Assembly (NCBI GenBank): GCA_036387415.1
Contig: DASVTU010000002.1
Coordinates: 5,593-69,592 of the forward strand
DNA: 64,000 bases
Direction: 5' to 3'
Source: DASVTU01 sp036387415
GTDB taxonomy: Bacteria > Acidobacteriota > Blastocatellia > Pyrinomonadales > Pyrinomonadaceae
Both the position numbers and the translations under genes were made by a program. Below, in pieces: positions 1-9,020 of the stretch (the first letter of the stretch is position 1; every line of letters starts with the position of its first letter). The notes beneath the pieces were generated by a model, which was not told where the DNA came from, did no database searches, and was given only the letters and a program-made list of their open reading frames with translations.

Positions 1-79
1 ACGAGTGATGAGTGATGCACCATGAGTTAAACGGTTCGGCCTCCCACTCATCACTCGTCGCTCATCACTCATCGCTCAT
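1..79. repeat. Heptamer inverted element, GAGTGAT family (left edge cut)
   Basis: The left arm, at about 1-18, has tandem GAGTGAT units. The right arm, at about 42-79, has the complementary units (CTCATCACT type) in five degenerate copies with a period of seven. The element lies directly before the waaA start and reads as open frame, which is why a longer artificial N-terminus of MMHHELNG type appears. The left end may continue outside the window. Confidence 0.75.
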
Positions 80-1502
80 GTATTTCCTCTACAGCCTTCT
101 TCTCGCCGTCGGTTTCGTCGCGCTCCTGCCGCGCTTTCTGCTCGACACACTACGACACGGAAAGTATGCCGCCGGATTTGGCGAGCGCATGGGCAGGTAT
201 CCACGGTTTGATGCGCGCGGTCGCACCGTCATCTGGCTCCACTGTGTTTCGGTTGGCGAAACACAGGCCGCGCGTCCGCTCGTCCGCGCACTTCTCGAAC
301 GCTACCCATCTCACACACTCGTCGTTTCCACCGTTACAGAGACAGGACAGCAACTCGCGCGCGAAGTGTTTGCTGACACGGCGACGGCCATCTTCTACTT
401 CCCCTTCGATTGGGCATGGACGGTGCGCCGCGCTCTCCGCATCATCAATCCATCGGTCGTGCTCGTTATGGAAACCGAATTGTGGCCGCGTTTCCTACGT
501 GAATGCGGCGCGCGAGGCATCCCCGTCGCGCTCGTCAACGGGCGCATCTCAGACACATCGTTTCGTCGCTACAAAATCATCCGTCGCTTCATCAGCCGCG
601 TCACGCGCGACATCTCGCTCGCCATTATGCAAACCGACACAGACGCCTCGCGTCTCGCCGCGCTCGGTCTCGCACCCGAACGCATTAGGGTTTCAGGCAA
701 TGTCAAATTCGATGTCGAGACCGAGACGGCAAAGCAAACATTAACCGACGAACTGCGTGCGCGCTTCCATATCGACGACGCAAGACCGCTCATTGTCGCC
801 GCCAGCACACATGCGCCCGAAGAACGCATGCTGCTCGAAGCATTCAAACAACTTCGCGCCGCCTCGCTCGTCGCCGATGCGCGCCATGATGCGGACGCGC
901 GCCGCATCACGAAGACGAATGCGCCCCACGCCCATCCGCGACTGCTCATCGCCCCGCGACATCCTGAACGCTTCGACGAAGTAGCGACGCTTCTGGACAC
1001 TTCCGGCCTGCGATGGTCGCGCCGCAAGGCACAACACGACGCGACAAATGACGCGCAGTGTGACGTTATCCTGCTCGATACCATCGGAGAATTGCGCGGC
1101 GTCTATCCGTTGGCCGCGCTCGTCTTCGTCGGCGGAAGCCTCGCGCGGACGGGTGGACACAATGTGCTCGAACCTGCGAGTTATGCCCGTTGCATCGTCA
1201 CTGGCGCACACACTTTCAACTTCAAATCGATCATCCGCGAATTTTTCGAACGCGATGCGCTGGTGCAGATTCCTGATGTGACCGACGACGAAGCGCCGAC
1301 GGTTTTGGCGCGGGTTCTCGGAGAGTTGTTGCATGACAGTGAACGGCGTGAGCGCATGGGAGATAACGCGCTTGCCGCTCTCGTCGAGAATCGCGGCGCA
1401 ACCGAACGCACCATCGAAATGCTCGCGCCTATTTTTGATGCTGACTCGACACACACGAACCCAGGTTTGCCCGTCAACGTCGCGGCGCGAATGCACGTCT
1501 GA
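78..1502 (+). CDS. waaA: 3-deoxy-D-manno-octulosonic acid (Kdo) transferase
   Basis: The protein should add Kdo from CMP-Kdo to lipid IVA at the cytoplasmic face of the inner membrane. At 474 aa it has one N-terminal membrane anchor (about residues 2-20), then the GT30 N-terminal domain with the HCVSVGE motif near residues 55-61 (the acidic residue is the expected catalytic base). A C-terminal GT-B domain follows, with VGGSL and the GGHNVLEPA motif typical of the family. I start at the ATG at 78 because everything upstream in frame is a tandem heptamer repeat and the new N-terminus is the membrane anchor. lpxK follows on the same strand after 129 nt, so both genes serve lipid A/inner core synthesis. 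Confidence 0.93.
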   Translation: MYFLYSLLLAVGFVALLPRFLLDTLRHGKYAAGFGERMGRYPRFDARGRTVIWLHCVSVGETQAARPLVRALLERYPSHTLVVSTVTETGQQLAREVFADTATAIFYFPFDWAWTVRRALRIINPSVVLVMETELWPRFLRECGARGIPVALVNGRISDTSFRRYKIIRRFISRVTRDISLAIMQTDTDASRLAALGLAPERIRVSGNVKFDVETETAKQTLTDELRARFHIDDARPLIVAASTHAPEERMLLEAFKQLRAASLVADARHDADARRITKTNAPHAHPRLLIAPRHPERFDEVATLLDTSGLRWSRRKAQHDATNDAQCDVILLDTIGELRGVYPLAALVFVGGSLARTGGHNVLEPASYARCIVTGAHTFNFKSIIREFFERDALVQIPDVTDDEAPTVLARVLGELLHDSERRERMGDNALAALVENRGATERTIEMLAPIFDADSTHTNPGLPVNVAARMHV

Positions 1503-1631
1503 GTCACGGCTTTTCGTGCGTCTGTCTTTCGTGATGCATCATGAAAAGAGGCAACTTTTCATCACTTCAACCTCGGTCGTCTCTCGCATCACTTCAACTT
1601 TAATCGCTTTCGGCATCTTCGATTCGCACTG

Positions 1632-2723
1632 ATGCTTCGACCCTCTTCACTCATCCTTCCTCCGCTCGGCTTCCTCTATGGCGCGGCGATGCAGACACGC
1701 CTCGCGCTCTATCGGCGCGGTTTGCTCACAATTCACCAACTCGACGCGCCCGTCATCAGCGTCGGCAACATCACCGTAGGCGGCACGGGCAAGACGCCGC
1801 TCGTCGAATGGCTCGCACGCAAACTCGCAAGCGAAGGCCGACGCGTCTGCATACTTACGCGCGGCTATGGTCGTGCCGGAGCGAGCCGACGCGTCGTTGT
1901 GTCGGACGGCAAAACTGTTCTGGCGAATGCGCGCGAGGGAGGCGACGAGCCGCGTATGCTCGCGGAGATGCTGCTTGACTCGTCGGTCGCGGTGGTCAGT
2001 GACGCCAACCGCGTTGCGGCGGCACGTTGGTCATCTACGAATCTTGGGAGCGATGCTTTCATCCTCGACGATGGTTTTCAACACCTACGCATCGTGCGCA
2101 ATCTCGACATCGTGACGCTCGACGCGACGAACCCGTGGGGCGGCGCGCATCTCTTGCCACACGGGCGTCTGCGTGAGTCGCTCGAACAACTCGCGCGCGC
2201 TGATTTAATCATCATCACACGCGCAGACCTCGCGCATGACATCGACGCCCTGCGAGGCGAAGCGCAACGCTTGAGCGACGGACGCGCGGCGATTCTCACG
2301 TCCCGGCTAAAAACTCTCCGACTGCGACGGCTCGACTCCCAAACTACTCGACGCAATGAGCAGTCGCAGCTAAACGAGCAGGAGTCTGCGACGAATGCAC
2401 AGGAGTCTCCAACGACAATCTTCATGGCCTTCTGCGCCGTCGGTAATCCGGGAGGATTTTTCGCGCATCTGCGGCGCGACGGCTACGTGTTGAGCCACAC
2501 GCGTTCTTTTTCAGACCACCATGCTTACAGGCAAGTGGATGTAGACGCGCTCGCACGCGAAGCCGCCGCTCATGAGGCGCAGGCGTTTCTGACGACCGCG
2601 AAGGATGCGGTGAAACTAGGTTCGCTCAGCTTCGCGCTTCCGTGTTACGTGGTGGACGTGGGGTTGGTGTTTGACGATGAGGAGATGCTGCTCGCACACG
2701 TCCGCAGAGCCATCGCGCGTTGA
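1632..2723 (+). CDS. lpxK: Tetraacyldisaccharide 4'-kinase
   Basis: LpxK phosphorylates the 4' position of the tetraacyldisaccharide to give lipid IVA, the acceptor of WaaA. The 363-aa protein shows the diagnostic GNITVGGTGKTPLVE P-loop at about residues 45-59, then LTRGYGR, the GDEP segment and DDGFQH, all characteristic of the family. A hydrophilic stretch rich in Q, E, T and N at about 230-262 precedes the C-terminal GNPGGFF domain and looks like a lineage-specific insertion. The ATG at 1632 is the first in frame. The gene follows waaA with nothing else between them, a common pairing in Gram-negative bacteria. Confidence 0.94.
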   Translation: MLRPSSLILPPLGFLYGAAMQTRLALYRRGLLTIHQLDAPVISVGNITVGGTGKTPLVEWLARKLASEGRRVCILTRGYGRAGASRRVVVSDGKTVLANAREGGDEPRMLAEMLLDSSVAVVSDANRVAAARWSSTNLGSDAFILDDGFQHLRIVRNLDIVTLDATNPWGGAHLLPHGRLRESLEQLARADLIIITRADLAHDIDALRGEAQRLSDGRAAILTSRLKTLRLRRLDSQTTRRNEQSQLNEQESATNAQESPTTIFMAFCAVGNPGGFFAHLRRDGYVLSHTRSFSDHHAYRQVDVDALAREAAAHEAQAFLTTAKDAVKLGSLSFALPCYVVDVGLVFDDEEMLLAHVRRAIAR

Positions 2724-2802
2724 AAAACTTCTTGGCGGGCGCGCAAGGATTCCAAGTTTGATGCGACAGACGATGAATCACGTGTCGGCGATGTGTGTTG
2801 AA

Positions 2803-3834
2803 TCAATGTGTGTGGCCGTGTGGATGCCAGTGTTTTGTGTTGCCGTTTTTGGCGCTCTTGTTGGTTTTGCTTGTGGTTTTGGCGGGGTGACGTTTGTTTT
2901 GTTTGTCGCTTCTCGTCGTTTTGGAGAGGCTACGATGAATGGTCTCCAACCAAAAATCGGTTTTGATGAATCCCGTGCCCCACGTCTTCCATTTTTCGGG
3001 CAACCCTTCGGCCTTAATCTGCGTGAGGGTTTTTCCGGCGGCGATGCGCTGCCGCACGATGGCCGTCGTTTCCGTCAACATCGCTTGATATTGGCGCAGG
3101 TCTTCGACGGTCGAGAGCGGGCCGTGGCCGGGGATAATCTTGACGCCTGCGGGAAGTTTGCTGATGATGTCCGCGACGTTTCTCGTCATGCCTTCGACAC
3201 TTCCGCCGCTATCTAAATCGACAAAGGGAAATTTCCCGGCGAAGAAATTGTCGCCCATGTGGACGACGTTGGAGCCTGTAAAGAAGATTACGCTGTCGCC
3301 GTCCGTGTGGCTGTGCGGGAAGTGGACGGCGCGAATCTCCTCGCCGTTGAAATGCACTGAGAGCGATTCGTCAAAGGTGATGATGGGCAGCGCCTCTTTG
3401 GGCGACGCCGGGACGGTTTCATTGAACAGGGAGAGACGCTGTTCGGTAGAGAGACGTTTGCGGACATTGGTGTGGGCGATGATTGATGCTTCACGACCGA
3501 ACTGCGCGTTGCTGCCTGTGTGGTCGCCGTGCCAGTGTGTGTTGAGGACGAAGCGTAGGTGTTTGCCTTCACCGATATTCTTGAGTGCGGCGCGAATCTT
3601 ATCTGCGAGCGGAGCGTACTGGTCATCAACGATGAGGATGCCGTCGTCGCCGACCGTCACGCCGATGTTGCCGCCCGCGCCTTCCAGCATGTAGACACTG
3701 CCCGCCACGCGTGTCGCTTTAATTTCGACCTTTGACCAATCCTGCTGCGCGGAAACCACATTCGCGCCGACCAAAAGCACGCACACCAACTGGACGACGA
3801 ATGCCAGACGCTTCATCAGTTCTCTCCTCTTCAC
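2803..3834 (-). CDS. Secreted metallo-beta-lactamase-fold hydrolase with His-rich tail
   Basis: An N-terminal signal peptide (KRLAFVVQLVCVLLVGANVVSA) precedes an MBL-fold domain. The zinc motif HWHGDH lies near residues 100-105, a further metal His is in the FPHSHTDGD segment, and the last is in PGHGPLS. This is the full binuclear ligand set, so a hydrolase active in the periplasm is likely; the substrate is unknown. The last about 45 residues are rich in K and T and finish with a short His cluster (HWHPHGHTH), which may bind metal. The alternative start at the Met of MKRLAF, six codons in, is equally reasonable. The gene lies 31 nt downstream of the Ser/Thr kinase gene on the same strand. 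Confidence 0.85.
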   Translation of the reverse strand: MKRRELMKRLAFVVQLVCVLLVGANVVSAQQDWSKVEIKATRVAGSVYMLEGAGGNIGVTVGDDGILIVDDQYAPLADKIRAALKNIGEGKHLRFVLNTHWHGDHTGSNAQFGREASIIAHTNVRKRLSTEQRLSLFNETVPASPKEALPIITFDESLSVHFNGEEIRAVHFPHSHTDGDSVIFFTGSNVVHMGDNFFAGKFPFVDLDSGGSVEGMTRNVADIISKLPAGVKIIPGHGPLSTVEDLRQYQAMLTETTAIVRQRIAAGKTLTQIKAEGLPEKWKTWGTGFIKTDFWLETIHRSLSKTTRSDKQNKRHPAKTTSKTNKSAKNGNTKHWHPHGHTH

Positions 3835-3865
3835 AGTTCAAAAGTTGATTTCCGGCAACACGGTT

Positions 3866-5614
3866 TTATGCGCCAGAGCCGAACGACGCAGCACTATTCT
3901 CAGCGGGCGCTTCGAGCACGGGAGGGGTCGCCGTGGGAGTTTCCTTTTTAGGTTTGGGTGGCGGCGGCGCATCGTCGTCCTCTTCTTCGGGAGTCGGGTT
4001 GACGAGCACGGGCGGCGCGCCGCGACGATTGGTGTTGCGGTTGGTGGGTTGAGGAGTCGGCTCCGGCTCGGCGTTCGAGTTGTCGTCCGACTGTGTGTTG
4101 TCGTTGCTGGTGTTCGTGTTTTCGCTGCCCGCGTTGTCGTTGCCGGGCGTAGGCGACTGTGCCGAGTCGTTGCGGTTATCGTTTCGCGTCGCGGTTGTCG
4201 AACCCGAATCGCCAGTGGTCGCGCCTGTGTCGGGCGTGGTGCCGGGAGTGAGCGTGCCGGGCGTGATGTTGGCTTCGCCTTCGCCGGTGGCGGGCGGCGC
4301 GGCTTGCACGGGCTGTCCCTGCGGGTCGATGGCGAGCGGTTCATTCTGCTCCTGCGTCGTTCCGCCGGAGTTGCGTTGGAGAAAATAGACCACGCCGAAG
4401 ACGACGACCAACAACGCCAACGCGGGAACAATGATGCGTAGCGGATTAAAACTCGACGCAGGAGGCGGGGCCGTATCGGCGGCGAGGATACTCGGTATCT
4501 CCTGCTCGGATGTGAGCGGGCGCGTGTGCACGACCGTCGCTTCGTCGTGCTCCTCGTTGGCTGTCATGCGCGGTGCTTCGTTGGGCGAAGTCGGGACGAC
4601 GATGCGGTTGGTGTCGCCGAGCGACGTTTCGGCTGGTGCCGCCACAGTCGCGGCGGCTGTCGCGGACGCTTCCTCGCCCGTCGCCGCGAGCGACAACTGC
4701 TCCGAGAGTTCGCCTGCCGATTGCTGACGGTCTTCAGGTCGTTTGGAGAGCGCGCGCAACACGACGCGACCGACGGCGGGTGGCACATCCGCGCGTTCCT
4801 CCATGACGGACGGTGCAGGCTCCTGCAAGTGCTTCATCATGATGGCCGTCGGCGAATCGCCCGTGAAGGGCACATGGCCGACAAGCATCTCGTAGAGAAT
4901 CACGCCGAGACTGTAGATGTCGGAGCGCGCGTCAATCTCCGAAGCCTGCGAACATTGCTCCGGCGACATGTACTGCGGTGTGCCGATGATGAGATTAGGC
5001 GCGGTCAGTCCGGGGTCTTGCGTGCCGATGGGTTCCTGAATCTTGGCGATGCCGAAATCGAGCACTTTCGCCCAGTCGCCGCCGCCCGTCTCTTCGAGCA
5101 TGATGTTGTCGCTCTTGAGGTCGCGGTGGACGACGCCTTCGGCGTGTGCCGCGTCGAGCGCGCCGCACATCTGTCGAATAATCTCGACCACGCGCGGCAG
5201 AGGCATCGGGCCTTCGCTTCTGATGACATCCTTGAGCGTCCGCCCGCGCAGGTATTCCATGACGAGGAAGACGATACCGTTTTCCGATTCGCCGAAATCT
5301 GTGACGTTGAGCGCGTGCGGGTGCGAGATGCGAGATGCGGCGCGGGCTTCGCGTGTAAAGCGGGCGACGATTTTATCGTCGGCGGCGAGCGAAGGATGAA
5401 GGACTTTGATGGCGACAGTCTTCTCCATCAAGATGTGTGTCGCGCGGTAGACCGTGCCCATGCCACCTTCGTCGAGACGTTCTTCGACGCGATACTTGCC
5501 CGCAAGCGTCTGACCGATTAACTCGTCCTTGTCTCTCTGTAAAACCGCACCGTCAGACGGACACAGGGTGTTCGCGTCCTCATACTCCCTGCCACATTTC
5601 GGACATGTTTTCAT
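3866..5614 (-). CDS. Transmembrane Ser/Thr protein kinase with N-terminal zinc ribbon
   Basis: The start at 5614 gives MKTCPKCGRE, a small zinc ribbon (CPKC plus LCPSDG) of the kind found before Hanks-type kinases. The longer frame upstream adds 20 unlikely residues. The kinase domain runs from about residue 40 to 310, with a glycine-rich loop (DEGGMGTV), the ATP-binding Lys in VAIK, the catalytic HRDLKSDN motif and DFGIAK, so it should be active. A single membrane span (about 395-415) is followed by a long tail rich in N, T, G and P, expected to be extracytoplasmic. No PASTA domain is seen. The ligand is unknown. A heptamer element separates it from the LecA-like gene. Confidence 0.9.
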   Translation of the reverse strand: MKTCPKCGREYEDANTLCPSDGAVLQRDKDELIGQTLAGKYRVEERLDEGGMGTVYRATHILMEKTVAIKVLHPSLAADDKIVARFTREARAASRISHPHALNVTDFGESENGIVFLVMEYLRGRTLKDVIRSEGPMPLPRVVEIIRQMCGALDAAHAEGVVHRDLKSDNIMLEETGGGDWAKVLDFGIAKIQEPIGTQDPGLTAPNLIIGTPQYMSPEQCSQASEIDARSDIYSLGVILYEMLVGHVPFTGDSPTAIMMKHLQEPAPSVMEERADVPPAVGRVVLRALSKRPEDRQQSAGELSEQLSLAATGEEASATAAATVAAPAETSLGDTNRIVVPTSPNEAPRMTANEEHDEATVVHTRPLTSEQEIPSILAADTAPPPASSFNPLRIIVPALALLVVVFGVVYFLQRNSGGTTQEQNEPLAIDPQGQPVQAAPPATGEGEANITPGTLTPGTTPDTGATTGDSGSTTATRNDNRNDSAQSPTPGNDNAGSENTNTSNDNTQSDDNSNAEPEPTPQPTNRNTNRRGAPPVLVNPTPEEEDDDAPPPPKPKKETPTATPPVLEAPAENSAASFGSGA

Positions 5615-5706
5615 CTGCCGGATTCGCCTCGCATTTAATGCTCTTTGAAGAATAAGTGCATGTGAGCGTATCACACCGATTCCGCGACGCGCAATGGTGA
5701 CACCAA

Positions 5707-5823
5707 GCAGTAGACGGTAGCCAGTAGACAGTAGTCAGTAGAAAAGCGTCGCGTGTTCGATGGTTGAAAGAGATGTTGAAGGAACGTCCAACCCTCTTTG
5801 TGCTGGCTACTGACTACTGTCTT
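5707..5823. repeat. Heptamer inverted element, CAGTAGA family
   Basis: The left arm has five units with a period of seven (CAGTAGA, CGGTAGC, CAGTAGA, CAGTAGT, CAGTAGA) followed by AAAG. The right arm at 5801-5823 is the complement (CTGGCTACTGACTACTGT). The loop of about 57 nt has no coding signal. It fills the gap between the kinase start and the stop of the LecA-like gene. Confidence 0.85.
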
Positions 5824-5830
5824 CCGTCGC

Positions 5831-7018
5831 TTAGTACCTGATGGTGACGCTGAAACTGCCGCTGTTGTCGCCGTAGTTGTCATCGTTGACGAGCAGTATC
5901 AGCCTGCCTTCGGACTGCGCTGTAAACTCCAAACGACTTCCGACGAGAAAAGGTTGCGAAGCCTGCCCGTCGGACGTGCGGATGTAGCCGATGAGCGCGC
6001 CCGGCCCGGCCTGCGGCAGAGGATAGGTGCTCGCAAAAACCGAACCTATTCCGGCGCGTCCGCCTTCGGGCGGCACGCTTCCCACACGACGACCCGCGAC
6101 GATTTGCCCCGTCGCTTCAATCGTCACACGGTCGCCGACCGAGAGGTCTATTCGTGTGTCTGTGCCGCGCGAAGTGGCGGGGATGTCGATGGTCATATCA
6201 CGCGGCCTCGACGGTCGATTGCGCGTCGGGTCGCCTAAGCCGCCTCCGATGCCGCCGCCCGGCGTGCGCGGACGCGTCGGCGCAGGCTCGACGCGACTAT
6301 TGTCGTCCACTCCGCCAAAGATGTCGTCTTCGTCGTCGTTATTGCGTCGATTGTTTGCCGTGTCGGTGCGTCGCGTCGGCGTCAAATTGCGTTCGGTACG
6401 GACTTGCACGTTGAATGCGCCGCGCGCGTCGGTGTAGGTGCTGCGATTGGCGGTGAGATAGAGACGCCCGTCGCGGTCTGCGACGAACTCACGCGTCGAA
6501 CCCAATTCGATAATCGGCGCGTTAGGGTCGTTGCTGACCGCACCGATGAGTGCGCCTTCGGAGGCGCGCGGAAGCGGCGCGTTAGGGTCGGTCGAACGCA
6601 GCCCGTCGGGCGTGATGCGCGTGCGCCCCGCGACGATGGTGCCGGAAGCCCTAACCTGCACGCGCTCGCCGCGACGCAACTCGACGCCGCTATCAATCCA
6701 GTTAGGCGCGAGTGCGACTTCAACCGTGCGCGTCGTGAATCGCGCTTCTTCAAGCGAGCGTCCTTCTATCTCGACGCGTTCCACGTCGCGCGGCCTGAAG
6801 AATTGCACTTCACCTTCTTCGTCGCCGGGTCGCGTCGTTCGCAGGCCGCCTGTTGTGGCGTTGGTGCCGGAAGTTGGCACGCGAACGGCGAAACGTCCGC
6901 CGATGAAACCGAGCACGGTGCCGCGCACGGTGCGTCCGTCGCGCAGGTAAATTGTGTCCGCCGCTACGGGCAGCACGCACGCCATCAAAATCAGCAAGAC
7001 CAGAATCGTTCTTCTCAT
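5831..7018 (-). CDS. Secreted protein with two LecA (PA-IL)-like lectin domains
   Basis: A signal peptide (MRRTILVLLILMACVLPVAA) is followed by a short beta-rich domain starting DTIYLRDGRTVRG. Two repeats then resemble the galactose-binding lectin PA-IL/LecA: about residues 110-210 (starting NWIDSGVELRRGERV) and about 285-395 (starting TRIDLSVGDRVTIEATG). The linker is rich in R, P, G and T. The second repeat ends VNDDNYGDNSGSFSV, which lines up with the LecA calcium/sugar loop around its Asp100 and Asn107-Asn108, with Asp in place of the first Asn. The first repeat has a weaker version (RSTYTDARGAF) and may not bind calcium. Binding of sugars at the cell surface or outside is an inference; the family resemblance is by eye. 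Confidence 0.7.
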   Translation of the reverse strand: MRRTILVLLILMACVLPVAADTIYLRDGRTVRGTVLGFIGGRFAVRVPTSGTNATTGGLRTTRPGDEEGEVQFFRPRDVERVEIEGRSLEEARFTTRTVEVALAPNWIDSGVELRRGERVQVRASGTIVAGRTRITPDGLRSTDPNAPLPRASEGALIGAVSNDPNAPIIELGSTREFVADRDGRLYLTANRSTYTDARGAFNVQVRTERNLTPTRRTDTANNRRNNDDEDDIFGGVDDNSRVEPAPTRPRTPGGGIGGGLGDPTRNRPSRPRDMTIDIPATSRGTDTRIDLSVGDRVTIEATGQIVAGRRVGSVPPEGGRAGIGSVFASTYPLPQAGPGALIGYIRTSDGQASQPFLVGSRLEFTAQSEGRLILLVNDDNYGDNSGSFSVTIRY

Positions 7019-7286
7019 ATTTGTTTATCCCTTTTCGGCTGACAAAGTTTACGGCAGCCCGTTTTCAGATGGAGACGCGTTGCCTTCGTGGGCAAGACGC
7101 TTTTTTCGTCCGCCTTCTTGATAAATTTCTGACGGGGAATGAAACAGAGGGGAAACACTGGGGGCTACGACGACGTTTGAACTATCGGGCGGGGAACGGT
7201 TTCAAAGTTTCGATAACTAAAACACAAAGCATCGCTTTTCTGCAAGAGCCGCGCGGTCGAAAATCTTTTGGCACTCCGAGTTAACG
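7019..7286. other. Non-coding gap between the LecA-like gene and the atpE terminator
   Basis: Together with the terminator and tail up to 7350, this is a 332-nt stretch without a gene. I see no open frame with a start and ribosome-binding site, no heptamer element and no clear RNA fold before the hairpin at 7287. It should hold the promoter and leader of the LecA-like gene on the minus strand; no convincing -35/-10 pair stands out. Confidence 0.4.
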
Positions 7287-7323
7287 AAAAATGCGTGCGC
7301 GGCTGCTACCAGCCGCGCACGCA
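7287..7323 (-). terminator. Rho-independent terminator after atpE
   Basis: A perfect 14-bp G+C-rich stem (7292-7305 with 7310-7323) with loop CTAC is followed, reading the minus strand, by a run of five T at 7291-7287. It lies about 28 nt past the atpE stop and should end the atp transcript. Confidence 0.9.
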
Positions 7324-7350
7324 CTTTCGCTTCTCATCAGACGAGAAGGC

Positions 7351-7671
7351 TCAGACTCTCGTAAACACGATGACCAACGTGAAAAGCACCAGCGTTTCGA
7401 TAAACACCAGACCGAGAATCATCATGGTCTGGATGCGTGCGCCCGCGCCCGGATTGCGCGCCACACCTTCCGCCGCCGCCGCCGCGATACGCGACTGTCC
7501 AATCGCGCCGAGCGCCGCCGCGATGGCAAAGCCGAATCCGGCAGCAATCGCGCGATACTTGTTCACGGTGTTGATATTGTCGCCCGCTTCTGCGGTGGCC
7601 TGCGCGAACGTCGGAACGGCGGTCATCAAAAAGGCCGCCACGGCGAAGAAAGCCATTCTCAGTTTAATCAT
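7351..7671 (-). CDS. atpE: F-type ATP synthase subunit c with signal-like N-terminus
   Basis: The 106-aa protein forms the ion-carrying ring of F0. It has an N-terminal hydrophobic segment ending AQA (about residues 5-24) that resembles a cleavable signal. Two helices are joined by the polar loop VARNPGA (70-76), and the ion-binding carboxylate is Glu92 in FIETLVLF of helix 2. The first helix carries GQ and the carboxylate is followed by Thr, features seen in some Na+ binding rings but also in H+ rings, so ion choice cannot be settled. The ribosome-binding site AAGGAGAG lies 8-9 nt before the ATG. It is the last gene of the cluster, 389 nt after atpB. Confidence 0.92.
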   Translation of the reverse strand: MIKLRMAFFAVAAFLMTAVPTFAQATAEAGDNINTVNKYRAIAAGFGFAIAAALGAIGQSRIAAAAAEGVARNPGAGARIQTMMILGLVFIETLVLFTLVIVFTRV

Positions 7672-8060
7672 TTGTCTTCTCTCCTTCGGAAGTTTTCGTC
7701 TTGCGCTTCAGAGAGTTTCGATGAAGAACGTAGCCGACAGGGGTCAAGTAGACAAAGCACGCGGGCGTTTATAATTTCGCTTCCATCCGGTATCCGCCGC
7801 CCCTCTTACAACGGCGCTCCAGCGATGTCGGCTCTCGCGGCTCTCAACTTTCGAGAACCAAAAATTCCAACGACCTTGCTCCCTTCCCTCGTCTGGCTCG
7901 AAACTTCTCTCGACTCTGCGAATTTTTCCTCTCGCTTGCGCCTCAACGCGCGCGGGCGCATCTGCCCGTGCCGCTCAATGCGCGCTTCAACAAAATGCCA
8001 CTTATCAAACTACTAAAATTCAAACCATCAAAAATCTTGCGTCGGCGAAGCGTAGCGGAT
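7672..8060. other. 389-nt non-coding gap between atpB and atpE
   Basis: No gene is evident in either orientation. On the minus strand there is a -10-like TATAAA at about 7774-7769, roughly 100 nt before atpE, but no good -35. The stretch around 7940-7990 has a few G+C-rich inverted repeats. The spacing is long for an atp operon, so an internal promoter for atpE or a small RNA is possible; the sequence shows nothing decisive. Confidence 0.35.
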
Positions 8061-9020
8061 TTAGGCGGGCGCACTCGTCATCTCGCCTTCGTTGTGTGCC
8101 ACACCGTGCGCTCTGTCGTGCTCCTCATGCTCGGCGTGTCCTTCGTGTGCTCCGTGCGAGACTTCGCCGATGTAAATTATCGACAGCAGGACGAAGATAA
8201 ACGTCTGCATGATGGCGACGAAGACGCTGAGCGGAATCAGCACCACCGGAACAATCCACGGCGCAAGTCCTGAGACGGTCGAGGCAATCTGCTCGTCGCC
8301 GAACATGTTTCCGAATAGACGAACGCCGAGCGAAATCGGTCGGACGAAATTACTGATAAGTTCAATCGGAAACATGAGCGGCGCAATCCAGAGAACCGGC
8401 CCCATGAAGTGACGGAGGTGTCCGAACAACCCGTTTTCCCTGATACCGATGGAGTTGTAATAGATGAAGGAAGTGATGCCGAGCGCAAACGTGACGGAGG
8501 TTGAGGCGGTCGGCGGCATCAGCCCCGGCAGTAGCGGCATCAAATTGGAAATCAGAATCAAGACGGCAAAGGTCGCGATGACGGGAAAGTATTTCATGGC
8601 GTGCGGCCCTACGTTGTCGTAGAGCATTTGACGGATGTTGAGCACACCACCCTCCAAAACCTGCTGCCCGTCCGAAGGCTCATCTACCGACAGACGCCCC
8701 TTCAGAATCCAGACCGCGACGAGACTAAAGATGCACGCGATGATGAACATCACCGTGTACCACGGCACGGCGTTCTCCACCGTGTATGCGCCGAACACAT
8801 TTTCGGCGGTCGTGCCGAACGCGCCGAAAAACTTGTCCCACAGAGGCTTCGTGTATTCCAACTGAAAATGATGCACCGGCTCGCCGATATAGTGGTTGAC
8901 GAATTCGACAATCGGCGGCGTGTGATGCGCCGCACCTTCGGCTCCGTGTTCAGCTGCCGCCGCTTCCGCGCCATGTTTGGCGGTCGCTGCCGCCGCTTCG
9001 TGTTGAGTAAATAAGAACAT
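8061..9020 (-). CDS. atpB: F-type ATP synthase subunit a with His-rich ends
   Basis: Subunit a forms the ion channel beside the c ring. The 319-aa protein has the essential Arg in LGVRLFGNMFG, with the conserved GNM, and six to seven membrane spans. The N-terminus is unusual (about 45 residues rich in A, H, E), as is the C-terminus, which carries a cluster of His, Glu and Gly after YIGEVSHGAH. Neither is part of the normal subunit. The start ATG overlaps the atpI stop by one base (TGATG), so the two are probably translated together. The next gene on the strand is atpE, after a long gap. Confidence 0.92.
   Translation of the reverse strand: MFLFTQHEAAAATAKHGAEAAAAEHGAEGAAHHTPPIVEFVNHYIGEPVHHFQLEYTKPLWDKFFGAFGTTAENVFGAYTVENAVPWYTVMFIIACIFSLVAVWILKGRLSVDEPSDGQQVLEGGVLNIRQMLYDNVGPHAMKYFPVIATFAVLILISNLMPLLPGLMPPTASTSVTFALGITSFIYYNSIGIRENGLFGHLRHFMGPVLWIAPLMFPIELISNFVRPISLGVRLFGNMFGDEQIASTVSGLAPWIVPVVLIPLSVFVAIMQTFIFVLLSIIYIGEVSHGAHEGHAEHEEHDRAHGVAHNEGEMTSAPA

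Noticed and set aside
12..77. Longer waaA start
   Set aside because: The extra codons are read from a GAGTGAT array and precede the natural membrane anchor.
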